Source: Pseudomonas sp. ACM7 (GTDB lineage: Bacteria; Pseudomonadota; Gammaproteobacteria; Pseudomonadales; Pseudomonadaceae). Taken from it: 64,000 nucleotides of DNA. The DNA is taken from positions 1,907,473-1,971,472 of the forward strand of contig NZ_CP024866.1 in assembly GCF_004136015.1 (NCBI RefSeq). Direction: 5' to 3'. Position numbers and translations under genes: made by a program. Position 1 is the first letter of the stretch; every line of letters starts with the position of its first letter. The notes beneath the pieces are model-generated. The model worked only from the letters and a program-made list of their open reading frames with translations. It ran no database searches and was not told the origin of the DNA. Below are positions 1 through 10,474 of this stretch, piece after piece.

Positions 1-264
1 CTTGAGGGTTTCGACCGTGGTGTAGCCGATGACCATTTGCTTGCCTTCTTTCTCGGCGGCCATCTGGGCATTCTTCTGAACCGGGAACAGCGCAGGTTCC
101 TGGCTCCAGTACCAGCCCAGCGCAATAGCCACCAACAAGTAAATGGCAATCAGAGTGGCCAGCGCCCGGCTGAACAACAGGCCACCCAAGTAACTGCGGG
201 TGGCCGATTTCGGTTCAGCGGCACGTTCAGGCGCGCTGCCCGCGCGGTTCTTCCAGTCCAGCAT
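1..264 (-). CDS. DUF2333 family protein (5' part only)
   Basis: This is the N-terminal 88 codons of a minus-strand gene that runs off the left window edge. It starts at the ATG complementary to 262-264 and begins MLDWKNRAGS. A hydrophilic N-terminus of about 25 residues is followed by one membrane segment at about 35-51 (LFSRALATLIAIYLLVAIAL), then WYWSQEP and a presumably periplasmic region. I recognise this N-terminus as typical of the DUF2333 family, conserved in Pseudomonas beside gcbA; the function is unknown. The gene diverges from gcbA across a gap of 287 bp. The gene is cut by the window, so nothing can be said of its C-terminus. Confidence 0.75.
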   Translation of the reverse strand, partial: MLDWKNRAGSAPERAAEPKSATRSYLGGLLFSRALATLIAIYLLVAIALGWYWSQEPALFPVQKNAQMAAEKEGKQMVIGYTTVETLK

Positions 265-551
265 GGCGATATCCTTTCAATCACTTGAGTTCATCGGTTC
301 GACCACAACCCTATCTCATCGTGCCTCGTTTGCCGCGCATTAAATCCTGCGCAAACACCTACCCGCACAATGGCCACGATCGACGGCCACTATAAGTGAA
401 GCACAGCGCTGAGCCTATGCGACCAGTCGGTCAGAAACTGAATAAGGTCGCTTTACAGTTAATTGATGTACGACACTCATGCGATGGAAAAGAGGTGCTA
501 GCATAGAGCCACCAGTCGATCTCAGCATGCACCCTAACTAGTAGTCAGGAT

Positions 552-2222
552 ATGACCGAGCCAGAAGACCCCAGCCGTGAGCGCCTCAAGCACCACTTTG
601 CCCAGCGGGTAATTCATCAGGCACGTCAAATTCTTGAGATATGGCAGCGCCTGCAACGCAGCGAGTGGTCCACCACCGACTTATCGGAACTGAGCGAGGC
701 CAACCTGCGCCTGCTGCGTTTCGCCGAACGCTTCGATCAACCTGAACACACCCAACTGGCACGCCACATCGGTCAGTCGCTGGAGGCTGTCGACGCCAAT
801 CGCGGACGCCTGAGCAGCGGACTGATCACTGACCTCAATCGTTTGATGCAGCGCCTGTCGCGCACCGGTCTGCGCCACGGCGACCAACTCGAACAAACCT
901 TCCTGCCGCCGCTGCGCAAGCCGGTCTACGTGATGCTGCAGGATTACGACCGCGCCGAGCGTCTGGCCAAGCAGCTGGAATTTTTTGGGCTCAGCGCGCA
1001 AGCCCTCGACAGCGTTGCGGCGTTCCGCTCTTCGATGGTCGAGCGCTTGCCTGCGGCGATCGTCATGGACGTGGACTTCAGTGGCGCCGGCATCGGCCTG
1101 AAACTGGCTGCCGAAGCCCAGGAAGGCCTTGATCATCAATTGCCGCTGTTGTTCTTCAGCCTGCACGAAACCGACACCCCGACCCGCCTCGCCGCCGTGC
1201 GTGCCGGTGGCCAGGAATTCCTGACCGGCACCCTCGAAGCCTCGAACCTGCTGGAGAAAATCGAAGTCCTGACCTGCGTCGCCCAGTACGAACCTTATAA
1301 AGTGCTGATCATCGACGATTCCCGCGCCCAGGCCCTGCACACCGAGCGCCTGCTCAACAGCGCCGGGATCGTCACGCGGACCTTGATCGAGCCGATCCAG
1401 GCCATGGCCGAGCTCGCGGACTTCCAGCCAGACCTGATCATCCTCGACATGTACATGCCGGCCTGCACCGGTACTGAACTGGCCAAAGTGATCCGCCACA
1501 ACGACCGTTACGTCAGCGTGCCGATCATTTACCTGTCGGCCGAAGACGATCTGGACAAGCAGCTCGACGCCATGAGCGAAGGCGGCGACGACTTCCTGAC
1601 CAAACCGATCAAGCCCCGACACCTGATCACCACCGTGCGCAACCGCGCGGCGCGGGCGCGCAATCTCAAGGCGCGGATGGTGCGCGACAGCCTGACCGGC
1701 TTGTACAACCACACCCACATTCTGCAATTGCTCGAAGACTGTTCGTTCCGCGCCCGTCGCGAGAACAAGCCGCTGAGCTTTGCGATGCTCGACATCGACC
1801 ACTTCAAACGGGTCAACGACAGCCACGGCCACCCCATGGGCGATCGGGTGATCAAGAGCCTGGCGCTGTTTCTCAAGCAACGCTTGCGCAAAACTGATTT
1901 CATCGGCCGTTACGGCGGTGAAGAATTCGCCATCGTCATGCCGGACACCGATCTCGAATCGGCCCACAAAGTGCTCGACGAAATCCGTCGACGCTTTGCC
2001 GAGATTCACTACCCGGCTCAACCGCAGGACCTCTGGTGCACGTTCAGCGCCGGGGTGGTGGAACTGTGTGAAAACTCCGACAGCCTGATGATGGCCAGCC
2101 AGGCAGACGAAGCGCTGTACCGCGCGAAGGACGCCGGACGCAACCGCGTGCAGGCTGCGCGGACGTCAAAGCAAAGTGCCACCTTTTCATCGGAATCGAC
2201 CCATCCGGTCATAACCCTGTAA
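552..2222 (+). CDS. gcbA: Diguanylate cyclase GcbA (PleD-like response regulator)
   Basis: This 556-residue cytosolic protein makes cyclic di-GMP from two GTP. An N-terminal helical region (about 1-120) precedes a degenerate receiver-like domain (about 125-240). A second, canonical receiver (about 249-370) has the acidic pair in VLIIDDS, the phosphoacceptor D299 in LIILDM and the lysine in LTKP. The GGDEF domain (about 378-540) has an intact active site GGEEF at 455-459. The inhibitory I-site RKTD lies exactly five residues upstream (446-449), so feedback inhibition by c-di-GMP is expected. Length and architecture fit GcbA, which promotes surface attachment in P. fluorescens and P. aeruginosa. 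The start has AGGA just upstream. ctpL follows 52 bp downstream. Confidence 0.93.
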   Translation: MTEPEDPSRERLKHHFAQRVIHQARQILEIWQRLQRSEWSTTDLSELSEANLRLLRFAERFDQPEHTQLARHIGQSLEAVDANRGRLSSGLITDLNRLMQRLSRTGLRHGDQLEQTFLPPLRKPVYVMLQDYDRAERLAKQLEFFGLSAQALDSVAAFRSSMVERLPAAIVMDVDFSGAGIGLKLAAEAQEGLDHQLPLLFFSLHETDTPTRLAAVRAGGQEFLTGTLEASNLLEKIEVLTCVAQYEPYKVLIIDDSRAQALHTERLLNSAGIVTRTLIEPIQAMAELADFQPDLIILDMYMPACTGTELAKVIRHNDRYVSVPIIYLSAEDDLDKQLDAMSEGGDDFLTKPIKPRHLITTVRNRAARARNLKARMVRDSLTGLYNHTHILQLLEDCSFRARRENKPLSFAMLDIDHFKRVNDSHGHPMGDRVIKSLALFLKQRLRKTDFIGRYGGEEFAIVMPDTDLESAHKVLDEIRRRFAEIHYPAQPQDLWCTFSAGVVELCENSDSLMMASQADEALYRAKDAGRNRVQAARTSKQSATFSSESTHPVITL

Positions 2223-2274
2223 CACAAACGCAATAAATTCAGGCGCTTACCATTCTGCCGCTGGTAGACCCGCG

Positions 2275-4221
2275 ATGCGCCTGAAGCTGCTGACCAATCT
2301 CAATACCCTCCTTTTAGTCGCCGTGTGTGTGGCCCTTGGAGCCACACTGTGGTGGTCACAAAAAGCCCTGGAGCGCCCGTATCTATTGATGGAGCGTTAC
2401 CTGGGCTTGTCCCAGCAATTTCAAAATGAAGTCGCGCGCAACATCGAGGACTACCTCGCCAGCGGCGATGCCCTGCGCCTGAGCAGCGCCAGCCAATCCA
2501 TCGACAGCCTGCAAAAGGACCTCGACGAGTTGCCGCCAGCGTTAGCCGACACCTTGCGCCCGAGCCTGTCGAACCTCGAAGAATTCAGCAAAACCGACTT
2601 GTTGGCCGCCGGCAAACTCGCGGGCGATCCACAAGCGCTGCTGCTTCAGGCCGAACGCGAACTCGGCGCCAGCCTCGATCAGCTCAGCCAATACGCCAGC
2701 GCTAACGCGGCGTATCTGACGCCGTTGCTCGCCGCCTCACAGCACTTGGGCAAGTTGTCTCTGGCCCGGGACAAACTGGTCAGCAGCGGGCGCAGCGAAT
2801 TGGCCGCCGATGTCGAGCGTGAAGTCGCCAACATTCGCACTCAGGCTGAGTTGCTGGGCGCCTTGCCGCTGCTCGGTGTAGCCAGCAGCAGCGAATCCGG
2901 CACCGATGATTTCGCCGCGATGATGGGCCTGGAGAACACCGAAAAGGCCGTTGCCGAAGATGCGGGCGTCGGCCTCAAGCGTGAACTGAACAGCCTCCTC
3001 ACTCGCTACCCGGCCGAACTGGCGCGCACACGTGACCAGATCCAGAAACGCACCGACCTCAGCGCCGCCACTCACCTGAAAATCGCAGCCGTGCAGCAGG
3101 CCATCGCCGGACTGGAGCCGGTGGTTCGCGCCCAGCACGGACAGATCCAAGGCGAAGTGCGGCTGATGCAAGGGGTGATGATTGGCCTGATTCTGCTGAT
3201 TGCTTTGCTGATCGACACCTTGCAACGGAAACTGGCCCGGACGCTGACCAACCTCGCCCCGGCCCTTTCGACCTGGGCTGAAGGCGACTTCAGCCAGGAC
3301 ATTCAACTGGGTAAAACCAATCGTGAACTGCACGACATTGAAGCGTCGCTCAATCGCTTGCGCGCCTATCTGGTCGACCTGGTAGGGACCATTCGCCTCA
3401 ACGCCGAGCAGGTCGCCGGTAGCAGCCGAACCCTGGCCGAGTTGAGCAATGACCTGCACAGCGGCGCCGAACATCAGGCCGGTGACACGGCGCTGATCCG
3501 CGATTCTCTCGGCGAACTGGAAGCGACCATTCAACAGGTTGCCGGCGATGCCAGCCAGGCGGCCGACGCCAGCCGCCATGCCGGGCTGGCGGTGGAGCAC
3601 GGCCAGAAAGTCATCGGTTTGAGCCTCACCGGGCTGCACGCGCTGGTCGGCGAAGTGCAAGGCAACGCGCAAATGATCGAACACCTGGCCGAGGAGTCGG
3701 CAACCATTGGCGGCGTGCTGACGGTCATCCGTTCGATTGCCGACCAGACCAATCTGCTGGCCCTGAACGCCGCCATCGAAGCGGCCCGAGCCGGGGAAAT
3801 GGGTCGAGGGTTTGCGGTGGTGGCCGAAGAAGTTCGTTCACTGGCACAACGCACCGCTGGCGCCACAGCAGAGATCCAGACCCTGATCGCAGGGTTGCAA
3901 ACAGCCGCGCGACAATCGGTGGAAGGCATGCGCGCCCAGGTCGAACACGCCGAAGCCACTGCCAATCAGGCCCAGGCCGCCGACGGAGCGCTGGATAAAA
4001 TCGTCGGCGCGATCCAGACCATTTCCGACACCGCCGTGCGCATCGCCGATGTCACCGCCCAGCAGAGCGGCGCCGTCAGCGAGATCCGTGATCACAGTGA
4101 GCGGATCCACCAATTGGGTGGGGATAACTTGCTGCGCATTGGTCAGGGGCGTGAGCAAGGGGAACATTTGTTGGTGCTGGGTGGACGACTGCATACAGCC
4201 GTCCAAGCCTTCCGCGTCTGA
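2275..4221 (+). CDS. ctpL: Methyl-accepting chemotaxis protein, CtpL-like
   Basis: This 648-residue inner-membrane chemoreceptor has a first membrane segment at about 9-28 and a large, mostly helical periplasmic ligand domain (about 30-298). The second membrane segment is at about 299-316 ([14 protein letters not shown]), followed by a HAMP region and a cytoplasmic signalling domain. The conserved hairpin tip is visible as [19 protein letters not shown], followed by [15 protein letters not shown]. The position between gcbA and dsbD and the ligand-domain sequence match P. aeruginosa CtpL (PA4844), known for chemotaxis to low inorganic phosphate. Ligand identity here is inferred by orthology. 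A REP pair follows the stop codon. Confidence 0.85.
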   Translation: MRLKLLTNLNTLLLVAVCVALGATLWWSQKALERPYLLMERYLGLSQQFQNEVARNIEDYLASGDALRLSSASQSIDSLQKDLDELPPALADTLRPSLSNLEEFSKTDLLAAGKLAGDPQALLLQAERELGASLDQLSQYASANAAYLTPLLAASQHLGKLSLARDKLVSSGRSELAADVEREVANIRTQAELLGALPLLGVASSSESGTDDFAAMMGLENTEKAVAEDAGVGLKRELNSLLTRYPAELARTRDQIQKRTDLSAATHLKIAAVQQAIAGLEPVVRAQHGQIQGEVRLMQGVMIGLILLIALLIDTLQRKLARTLTNLAPALSTWAEGDFSQDIQLGKTNRELHDIEASLNRLRAYLVDLVGTIRLNAEQVAGSSRTLAELSNDLHSGAEHQAGDTALIRDSLGELEATIQQVAGDASQAADASRHAGLAVEHGQKVIGLSLTGLHALVGEVQGNAQMIEHLAEESATIGGVLTVIRSIADQTNLLALNAAIEAARAGEMGRGFAVVAEEVRSLAQRTAGATAEIQTLIAGLQTAARQSVEGMRAQVEHAEATANQAQAADGALDKIVGAIQTISDTAVRIADVTAQQSGAVSEIRDHSERIHQLGGDNLLRIGQGREQGEHLLVLGGRLHTAVQAFRV

Positions 4222-4226
4222 AAGAT

Positions 4227-4316
4227 CGCCTTCGCGAGCAAGCTCGCTCCCACGTTTAACCGAGCTCGTCCATGGAGGCGCGGTCGAATGTGGGAGCGGG
4301 CTTGCTCGCGAAGGCG
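4227..4316. repeat. REP inverted pair (GTGGGAGCGRGCTTGCTCGCGA family)
   Basis: Arms at 4227-4253 and 4290-4316 are inverted copies of a sequence containing GCGAGCAAGCTCGCTCCCAC, with about 36 bp between them. It lies between the ctpL stop and the dsbD start and is a REPIN-type element. Confidence 0.85.
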
Positions 4317-4399
4317 TCAGAACAATCACCACAGGACTCGCCCTGCACACCCCGCGACTGTCCGCTATCATGCCCTCACTTTCGATACGCGAGATTGTC

Positions 4400-6139
4400 A
4401 TGCGCCGTTTGCTCTGCCTGTTGTTTTTAGTGCTCGCCCTGCCGGCCACCGCCGCCGGCTTGCTGGACAGTCGACCCAGTTCGACGCTGGGCTCGATCAA
4501 CAACAGCGCCGACTTCCTGCCGGTGCGCGAAGCCTTTCAGCTGAGTCTGGTAGACAGCACACCGCAATCGATCAAGCTGCGTTTCGTCGCCACCGAGGGC
4601 TATTACCTCTATCGGCACCGCTTTCAGTTTCGCGCCGAACCCGCCGATGTTGGCCTCGGTGCAGCGCAACTGCCCAAGGGTGAACAGAAGCACGATGAGT
4701 ACTTCGGCGATGTCGAGGTCTACCACGGCATTCTCGAAGTCGAACTGCCGCGCACCGATCAACGCGCCTTCACCCTGGTGGTTACGTATCAGGGTTGCGC
4801 CGACAAAGGCTTGTGCTATCCACCCGAGACCGAGCGCCTGAGTATTGATGGCAGCGCAGGCACGACTCCGGCCTGGAGCTGGCGCGAATTGGCGCTGTTC
4901 TTCCTCGCAGGCATAGGCCTGACGTTCACCCCGTGTGTGCTGCCGATGCTGCCGATCCTGTCCGGCGTGGTGTTGCGCGGTCAGGTGGGTGGTTTGCGCG
5001 GCTTCAATTTGTCGCTGGCCTACGTGCTGCCAATGGCCGCCTGCTTCGCCCTGCTCGGCGCGCTGATGGGGATGTTCGGCGCACAACTCAATCTTCAGGC
5101 GCGGCTGCAATCGGCGTGGGTGCTGGTGCCGTTCGCGATGTTTTTTGCACTGTTTGCCTTGGCGATGTTTGGCGTCTTCGAACTCAAGCTGCCTCACGCT
5201 ATCAGCAGTCGGCTGGATCGGATCGCCGGTCGCACCGAGGGTGGTTCGTTGTGGGGCGCCGCCGTGCTGGGCGTGGTTTCCAGCCTGTTGGTGTCGCCCT
5301 GCGTCTCGGCGCCGCTGGCCGGCGCGCTGCTGTACATCAGCGCCAGCGGCGATGCATTGGGCGGTGGTCTGAAATTGTTCATGCTCGGCCTTGGCATGGG
5401 TGCACCGCTGTTGCTGGTTGCCACTGGTGGCGCCGCTTGGCTGCCGAGAAGCGGACCCTGGCTGATCTATGTGAAAAACGCGATTGGCGTTTTATTGCTG
5501 GGGCTGGCGATCGGTCTGCTCAGTCGAGTACTGCCGGGCCAGATCACGTTGCTGCTGATCGGCTTGTTGGCCGGTGGCGTCGGGTTGTTCATGGGTGCGC
5601 TGGAGTTCGTCTACAAACCGCCGAGAAAACGCCTGGGCCAGTTGCTGGGAATGTTCCTGCTGTTTTATGCGCTGGCGTGTTGGTATGGAGCGTTCAGCGG
5701 CCAGACCGATCCGCTCAATCCAATTGGCCAGCCGCGCACGGTTGCCGGCAATGAGCAACCGCAAAACACCAGCGCATGGCAAACCGTCAGCACCCCGGCA
5801 GACCTGGACCGCGTCCTCGCCGAAGCCAAATCATCGGGCACCCCGCTGCTGCTCGACTGGTACGCCGACTGGTGCATCAGTTGCAAAGTCATCGAACATA
5901 AGGTGCTCAACGACGCCACGGTCGTCGAACGCCTCAAAGGCTATCGACTGATCCGCTTCGACATCACTGCCAGCAACGCCGAGCAACGCGCCCTGCTCGA
6001 CCGCTACAAACTGTTCGGCCCGCCAGCGCTGATGTTTTTCGGCAAGGACGGCGTCGAACACGCCGATGTGCGAGTGATCGGCGAGATCAACGCCACCGAC
6101 TTCGCCGAACGTGTTGCGAAAGCAAATGACCGGATTTAA
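4400..6139 (+). CDS. dsbD: Thiol:disulfide interchange protein DsbD
   Basis: This 579-residue protein passes electrons from cytoplasmic thioredoxin across the inner membrane to periplasmic DsbC/DsbG and to cytochrome c maturation. The start at ATG 4400 is chosen because a signal peptide follows at once (MRRLLCLLFLVLALPATAAG); the open frame runs further upstream but crosses a REP element. The N-terminal periplasmic domain has the redox pair in GCADKGLC. The membrane domain has the paired cysteines in FTPCVLPMLP and SPCVSAPLAG. The C-terminal thioredoxin domain carries WCISC. Length is close to the E. coli protein (565). It follows ctpL after a REP-containing gap and precedes aroQ. Confidence 0.95.
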   Translation: MRRLLCLLFLVLALPATAAGLLDSRPSSTLGSINNSADFLPVREAFQLSLVDSTPQSIKLRFVATEGYYLYRHRFQFRAEPADVGLGAAQLPKGEQKHDEYFGDVEVYHGILEVELPRTDQRAFTLVVTYQGCADKGLCYPPETERLSIDGSAGTTPAWSWRELALFFLAGIGLTFTPCVLPMLPILSGVVLRGQVGGLRGFNLSLAYVLPMAACFALLGALMGMFGAQLNLQARLQSAWVLVPFAMFFALFALAMFGVFELKLPHAISSRLDRIAGRTEGGSLWGAAVLGVVSSLLVSPCVSAPLAGALLYISASGDALGGGLKLFMLGLGMGAPLLLVATGGAAWLPRSGPWLIYVKNAIGVLLLGLAIGLLSRVLPGQITLLLIGLLAGGVGLFMGALEFVYKPPRKRLGQLLGMFLLFYALACWYGAFSGQTDPLNPIGQPRTVAGNEQPQNTSAWQTVSTPADLDRVLAEAKSSGTPLLLDWYADWCISCKVIEHKVLNDATVVERLKGYRLIRFDITASNAEQRALLDRYKLFGPPALMFFGKDGVEHADVRVIGEINATDFAERVAKANDRI

Positions 6140-6270
6140 TAACCCGGTCACATATTTCGCGCAAACATCGGCCATCGTGCTGGCTATTGCATAGAACTGG
6201 ACAGTCACAAAGGCTTTGCGGCATAGTCGCCGGGTTCTGACAATTGCACACAGATAACAAGGAACAGCAG

Positions 6271-6723
6271 ATGGCGACGCTACTGGTTCTGCACGGACCC
6301 AACCTGAACATGCTCGGCACCCGTGAACCGGGCACCTACGGCGCCACGACACTGGCGCAGATCAACCAGGACCTGGAACGCCGTGCCCGTGAAGCCGGCC
6401 ACCATTTGCTGCACCTGCAAAGCAACGCCGAGTACGAATTGATCGACCGCATCCACGCTGCCCGCAGCGAAGGTGTGGACTTCATTCTGATCAACCCAGC
6501 AGCTTTTACGCACACAAGTGTCGCATTACGTGACGCGCTGCTGGCGGTGAGCATCCCATTCATCGAAGTGCATTTGTCTAACGTGCACAAACGCGAACCT
6601 TTCCGCCATCACTCTTACTTCTCCGACGTAGCGGTGGGAGTGATCTGCGGCCTTGGCGCCAGCGGTTATCGACTGGCCCTGGAGGCCGCACTAGAGCTGC
6701 TTGAAAGACAGGCAACGGCTTGA
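6271..6723 (+). CDS. aroQ: 3-dehydroquinate dehydratase type II
   Basis: This 150-residue enzyme dehydrates 3-dehydroquinate to 3-dehydroshikimate in the shikimate pathway. The start at ATG 6271 follows AAGGAACAG and gives the family N-terminus [16 protein letters not shown]. Catalytic features of type II enzymes are visible: Y23 in the lid loop GTYG, the NPAAFTHTS segment (75-83), E99/H101 in FIEVHLSN and R112 in KREPFRHHS. Length is typical of the dodecameric family. It sits 46 bp before accB, as in other pseudomonads. Confidence 0.95.
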   Translation: MATLLVLHGPNLNMLGTREPGTYGATTLAQINQDLERRAREAGHHLLHLQSNAEYELIDRIHAARSEGVDFILINPAAFTHTSVALRDALLAVSIPFIEVHLSNVHKREPFRHHSYFSDVAVGVICGLGASGYRLALEAALELLERQATA

Positions 6724-6769
6724 ACAACAAGCGTAACGCCCCTGACCGACCCTTGGGAGTTGATGATTC

Positions 6770-7231
6770 ATGGATATCCGTAAAGTTAAGAAACTGATCG
6801 AACTGCTGGAAGAGTCCGGCATCGACGAGCTCGAGATCAAGGAAGGCGAAGAGTCCGTACGCATCAGCCGTCACAGCAAGACCCCGGCTCAGCAGTACTA
6901 CGCACCGGCTCCAATGCATGCTCCGGCGCCTGCGCCTGTTGCTGCTGCCCCGGTTGCTGCCGCCGCACCTGCTGCTCCGGCCGCGCCAGTTCTGAACGGT
7001 AACGTTGCCCGTTCGCCTATGGTCGGCACCTTCTATCGCAAATCTTCGCCATCCTCGCCGTCCTTCGTTGAAGTCGGCCAGACCGTGAAGAAAGGCGACA
7101 CCCTGTGCATCGTCGAAGCCATGAAGATGATGAACCACATCGAAGCTGAAAGCAGCGGTGTGATCGAATCTATCCTCGTCGAAGACGGCCAGCCGGTTGA
7201 GTACGACCAACCGCTGTTCACCATCGTTTGA
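6770..7231 (+). CDS. accB: Biotin carboxyl carrier protein of acetyl-CoA carboxylase
   Basis: This 153-residue carrier holds the biotin that shuttles carboxyl groups between biotin carboxylase and the carboxyltransferase in the first step of fatty acid synthesis. An N-terminal domain (1-40) is joined by a Pro/Ala-rich linker (about 44-73) to the biotinyl domain. The biotinylation site is K119 in EAMKM. The hydrophobic C-terminus PLFTIV is typical. accC starts 17 bp after the stop, so the two genes are one operon. Confidence 0.96.
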   Translation: MDIRKVKKLIELLEESGIDELEIKEGEESVRISRHSKTPAQQYYAPAPMHAPAPAPVAAAPVAAAAPAAPAAPVLNGNVARSPMVGTFYRKSSPSSPSFVEVGQTVKKGDTLCIVEAMKMMNHIEAESSGVIESILVEDGQPVEYDQPLFTIV

Positions 7232-7248
7232 ACCGCGGAGAGACTTTG

Positions 7249-8607
7249 ATGACTGCGAAGTTGGAAAAAGTTCTGATCGCCAACCGCGGTGAGATCGCCC
7301 TGCGGATCCTGCGTGCCTGCAAAGAGATGGGCATCAAGACTGTCGCCGTTTACTCCAAGGCCGACAAAGAGCTGATGCACCTGGGTCTGGCAGACGAATC
7401 CGTCTGCATCGGCCCGGCCTCGGCCGCGCATTCTTACCTGCACATCCCGGCAATCATCGCCGCGGCTGAAGTGACCGGCGCTACCGCCATTCACCCAGGC
7501 TACGGTTTCCTTGCGGAAAACGCTGATTTCGCTGAACAGGTCGAGAACTCCGGCTTCGCGTTCATTGGCCCGAAAGCCGACACCATTCGCCTGATGGGCG
7601 ACAAGGTATCGGCCAAGCACGCCATGATCGCTGCGGGCGTTCCAACCGTTCCGGGTTCCGACGGCCCACTGCCTGAGGACGAAGAAACCGCTCTGCGCAT
7701 CGGTCGCGAAGTCGGTTACCCAGTGATCATCAAAGCCGCTGGCGGCGGCGGTGGTCGCGGCATGCGCGTTGTGCATAAAGAAGAAGACCTGATCTCCTTC
7801 GCCAAACTGACCCGCACCGAAGCAGGCGCGGCGTTCGGCAACCCGATGGTCTATCTGGAAAAATTCCTGACCAACCCACGCCACGTGGAAGTTCAGGTAC
7901 TTTCCGACGGCCAGGGCCACGCCATCCATCTGGGCGACCGCGATTGCTCGCTGCAACGTCGTCACCAGAAGGTGCTCGAAGAAGCGCCGGCACCGGGCAT
8001 CGACGAGAAAGCACGCGCAGAAGTCCTCGCACGCTGCGTCAAGGCTTGCATCGATATCAACTACCGTGGCGCGGGCACTTTCGAGTTCCTGTACGAGAAC
8101 GGCGCGTTCTATTTCATCGAAATGAACACCCGCGTTCAGGTTGAGCACCCGGTATCGGAAATGGTCACCGGCATCGACATCGTCAAGGAGATGCTCAGCA
8201 TCGCCGCTGGCAACAAGCTGTCGTACACCCAGGAAGACGTGGTTATCCGCGGTCATGCACTGGAATGCCGAATCAACGCCGAAGACCCGAAAACCTTCAT
8301 GCCGAGCCCAGGTACGGTCAAGCATTTCCACGCACCAGGCGGCAACGGCGTTCGCGTCGATTCGCACCTGTACAGTGGCTATGCCGTTCCGCCGAACTAC
8401 GATTCGTTGATCGGCAAGCTGATCACCTACGGCGCAACCCGTGACGAAGCGTTGGCGCGCATGCGCAATGCGCTGGACGAAATCGTTGTCGACGGGATCA
8501 AGACCAACATCCCGCTGCACCGCGACCTGGTCCGTGATGAAGGCTTCTGCAAAGGTGGAATCAACATCCACTACCTGGAACACAAGCTGGCTGGCGAAAA
8601 GCACTAA
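7249..8607 (+). CDS. accC: Biotin carboxylase subunit of acetyl-CoA carboxylase
   Basis: This 452-residue ATP-grasp enzyme carboxylates the biotin on AccB using bicarbonate and ATP. The ATG at 7249 is preferred to an upstream in-frame codon because it follows a GGAGAG ribosome binding site and gives [19 protein letters not shown]. The glycine-rich ATP loop [12 protein letters not shown] lies at about 159-170. ATP-grasp residues [16 protein letters not shown] and the active-site strand [14 protein letters not shown] are present. An intrinsic terminator follows directly. Confidence 0.97.
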   Translation: MTAKLEKVLIANRGEIALRILRACKEMGIKTVAVYSKADKELMHLGLADESVCIGPASAAHSYLHIPAIIAAAEVTGATAIHPGYGFLAENADFAEQVENSGFAFIGPKADTIRLMGDKVSAKHAMIAAGVPTVPGSDGPLPEDEETALRIGREVGYPVIIKAAGGGGGRGMRVVHKEEDLISFAKLTRTEAGAAFGNPMVYLEKFLTNPRHVEVQVLSDGQGHAIHLGDRDCSLQRRHQKVLEEAPAPGIDEKARAEVLARCVKACIDINYRGAGTFEFLYENGAFYFIEMNTRVQVEHPVSEMVTGIDIVKEMLSIAAGNKLSYTQEDVVIRGHALECRINAEDPKTFMPSPGTVKHFHAPGGNGVRVDSHLYSGYAVPPNYDSLIGKLITYGATRDEALARMRNALDEIVVDGIKTNIPLHRDLVRDEGFCKGGINIHYLEHKLAGEKH

Positions 8608-8620
8608 GCTTCGACCCAAT

Positions 8621-8653
8621 CAACAAAGCCGCCTTCGGGCGGCTTTGTTGTTT
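8621..8653 (+). terminator. Intrinsic terminator of accBC
   Basis: A perfect 13-bp stem (8621-8633 with 8638-8650) closes a TTCG loop and is followed by TTT. It lies 13 bp after the accC stop. A near copy occurs at 10319-10350. Confidence 0.92.
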
Positions 8654-8714
8654 CTGAAGGTTTCCCCCGTCCCTGCGGGGCTAATCTGACAGGCACCGGT
8701 CTGTCCGGGCTGGC

Positions 8715-8720
8715 TATAAT
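8715..8720 (+). promoter_or_regulatory. Candidate -10 box (TATAAT)
   Basis: A perfect TATAAT lies 25 bp before the first candidate ATG of the AlbA_2 gene (8745). No good -35 hexamer is seen at 17 bp spacing, so this is only a candidate promoter. Confidence 0.4.
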
Positions 8721-8744
8721 CGTTCTCTTATCAGCGCAACGCCG

Positions 8745-10305
8745 ATGAACCAGAGCCAGCCCATGCCTGAAAAATTGCCCATCAATCTCAACGATCTATT
8801 GCGCCAGCGGACAGTCGAGGGTGAGCGAATCGAATACAAATCAGGTTGGAATCCTGATCCGATCATTCGCACGCTCTGCGCTTTCGCCAACGACTTCGAA
8901 AACCTGGGCGGTGGTTACGTTGTGATTGGGCAGGATTGCGATGCCAATGGTCAGCCGATCTTTCCTCCACAGGGGCTTTCCGATCAGGTGCTCGATAAGA
9001 TCCAGCTCGAACTGCTAGCGGCTTGCCAATCAATTCAGCCTGCTTACTTTCCAGTGTTGAGTATGGAAGAGGTCGAGGGTCGCAAGTTAATCGTGCTATG
9101 GGCGCCCGGCGGGCAAAATCGCCCCTATAAAGCTCCGGCCGCTGTGACAGCCAAACACAGAAGTTTGCATTACTACATCCGTCGCTACAGCAGCACGGTG
9201 GAAGCCAAGGGCGAAACCGAACAAGAACTCTTGAGCCTTGCTGCCAAGGTGCCTTTTGATGATCGCTTCAATCTGGGCGCTCGTGTCAGTGATCTGTCCA
9301 AACCTCTAATGCAAAGCTTTCTGCAAGAAGTGGGCAGTGCCTTGGCCGAGGATGCAGCAGTTCTGTCTACCGAAGCGCTAGGGCGACAAATGAACGTCGT
9401 GGGAGGCCCGACCGAGTCGCCATGGCCTAAAAATGCAGGCCTGATGTTCTTTAGCCCAGTCCCAGAGCGATTCTTCCCCGGCACACAGATTGATGTTCTG
9501 TGGTTTCCGGAGGGGTGCTGGCGGTGATCGCTTTGACGAAAAGATCTTCAAGGGGCCACTGGCAACCATAACCCGCGAATCACTGGCCTATATCCAGCGC
9601 AACTACCTGCATGAAACAGTGATCAAACACGCAGACCGCGCCGAAGCTACAAGGATCTGGAATTTCCCCTTCGCAGCAATTGAAGAGGCGCTGGTCAATG
9701 CCGTTTATCACCGGTCCTATGAAGAACGCGAACCGATTGAGGTCCGCATCAGCCAGGAAGAATTGGTGATTCTGAGCTTCCCGGGGCCAGACCGCTCGAT
9801 TCGAATGGAGGACCTGCGAATAGGTCGCGCCGTGAGCCGCCGCTACCGTAACCGGCGAATTGGTGAGTTCCTGAAAGAACTGAGTCTGACCGAAGGCCGC
9901 TCGACAGGCATCCCGAAAATTCTCAAGGTCATGGCGGTCAATGGCTCACCTGCGCCACTATTTGAAACCGACGATGATCGGATTTCGTATGTCGTACGGC
10001 TTCCAGCGCACCCTCAGTCACAGAGAGCAGATGCAACAACCATGGAAGTCAACATGGAAGTCAGCATGGAAGTCGCTTCGGTGCTAAGAGCCATTGAAGG
10101 CAACATGAGCAGGCTGGAACTTCAAACCAGAATGGGCCTGAAAAACGCTGACTACTTCCGCAAGGCTTACATACTGCCAGCCATGGCCGCCGGGGTGCTT
10201 GAAATGACGCTGCCTGAACGCCCCAACAGCCGCCTGCAACGCTATCGTCTGACAAACAAAGGCCTGCAATGGCTCACAGCCAATAATGCAGGGCATCAGC
10301 ATTAA
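8745..10305 (+). pseudogene. AlbA_2 / HATPase_c_4 transcriptional-regulator-like protein, frameshifted
   Basis: Two overlapping frames (8745-9527 and 9490-10305) together encode one protein of about 520 residues. The N-terminal part carries an AlbA_2 (Schlafen-like) domain, with RIEYKSGW and FANDFENLGGGYVVIGQD at about 27-65. The second frame has a GHKL-type N-box (EEALVNAVYHRSY), a REC-like RSTGIPKILKVM motif and a C-terminal winged-helix-like region. Such proteins are annotated as ATP-binding regulators, often of unknown target. The frames would join if the GGGG at 9512-9515 had one G fewer, giving PEGAGGDRFDE. It may therefore be a recent pseudogene, a sequencing error or a slippage site. 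It sits as a single gene between accC and prmA, flanked by duplicated terminators. Confidence 0.75.
10042..10077 (+). repeat. Three 12-bp tandem repeats inside the AlbA_2 gene
   Basis: Three consecutive units of roughly CATGGAAGTCAA/G encode MEVNMEVSMEV, between the ATPase-like part and the C-terminal winged-helix-like part. The repeats are in frame and probably form a variable linker. Confidence 0.7.
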
Positions 10306-10318
10306 GATGTGATCCAGA

Positions 10319-10350
10319 CCAACAAAGCCGCTTTCGAGCGGCTTTGTTGT
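10319..10350 (+). terminator. Intrinsic terminator, near-duplicate of the accC terminator
   Basis: A stem of CAACAAAGCCGCT with AGCGGCTTTGTTG and a short TTCG loop is followed by TTTCTGAGGGTTTC. Both the hairpin and about 15 bp beyond it match the accC terminator region with only a few substitutions. Confidence 0.88.
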
Positions 10351-10373
10351 TTCTGAGGGTTTCATAATGTGCA

Positions 10374-10394
10374 CGCGAGCAAGGCCGCTCCCAC
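10374..10394. repeat. Single REP copy upstream of prmA
   Basis: The sequence GCGAGCAAGGCCGCTCCCAC is one REP unit of the GCGAGCAAGCYCGCTCCCAC family. It has no inverted partner and lies between the terminator and prmA. Confidence 0.65.
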
Positions 10395-10474
10395 AAAAGC
10401 CCCGCGCTCGCGTAAACTTGCGCGCTTCTCGCAGCCCGCTAGGCTGCAATCAATATTTTTCAAAGGTGCCCGCC

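Noticed and set aside
681..2021. Long minus-strand open frame of 446 codons opposite gcbA
   Set aside because: Composition-driven shadow of a GC-rich gene; no ribosome binding site or family motif, while the plus strand has a complete GcbA.
4049..4399. Possible longer N-terminus for DsbD
   Set aside because: The upstream part overlaps ctpL and a REP pair and has no signal peptide; ATG 4400 is followed at once by one.
7033..8619. Long minus-strand open frame opposite accC and accB
   Set aside because: Shadow of highly conserved accBC; no recognisable motifs.
10042..10077. Short regular repeats considered as a CRISPR remnant
   Set aside because: Adjacent 12-bp coding repeats without spacers, in frame in a gene.
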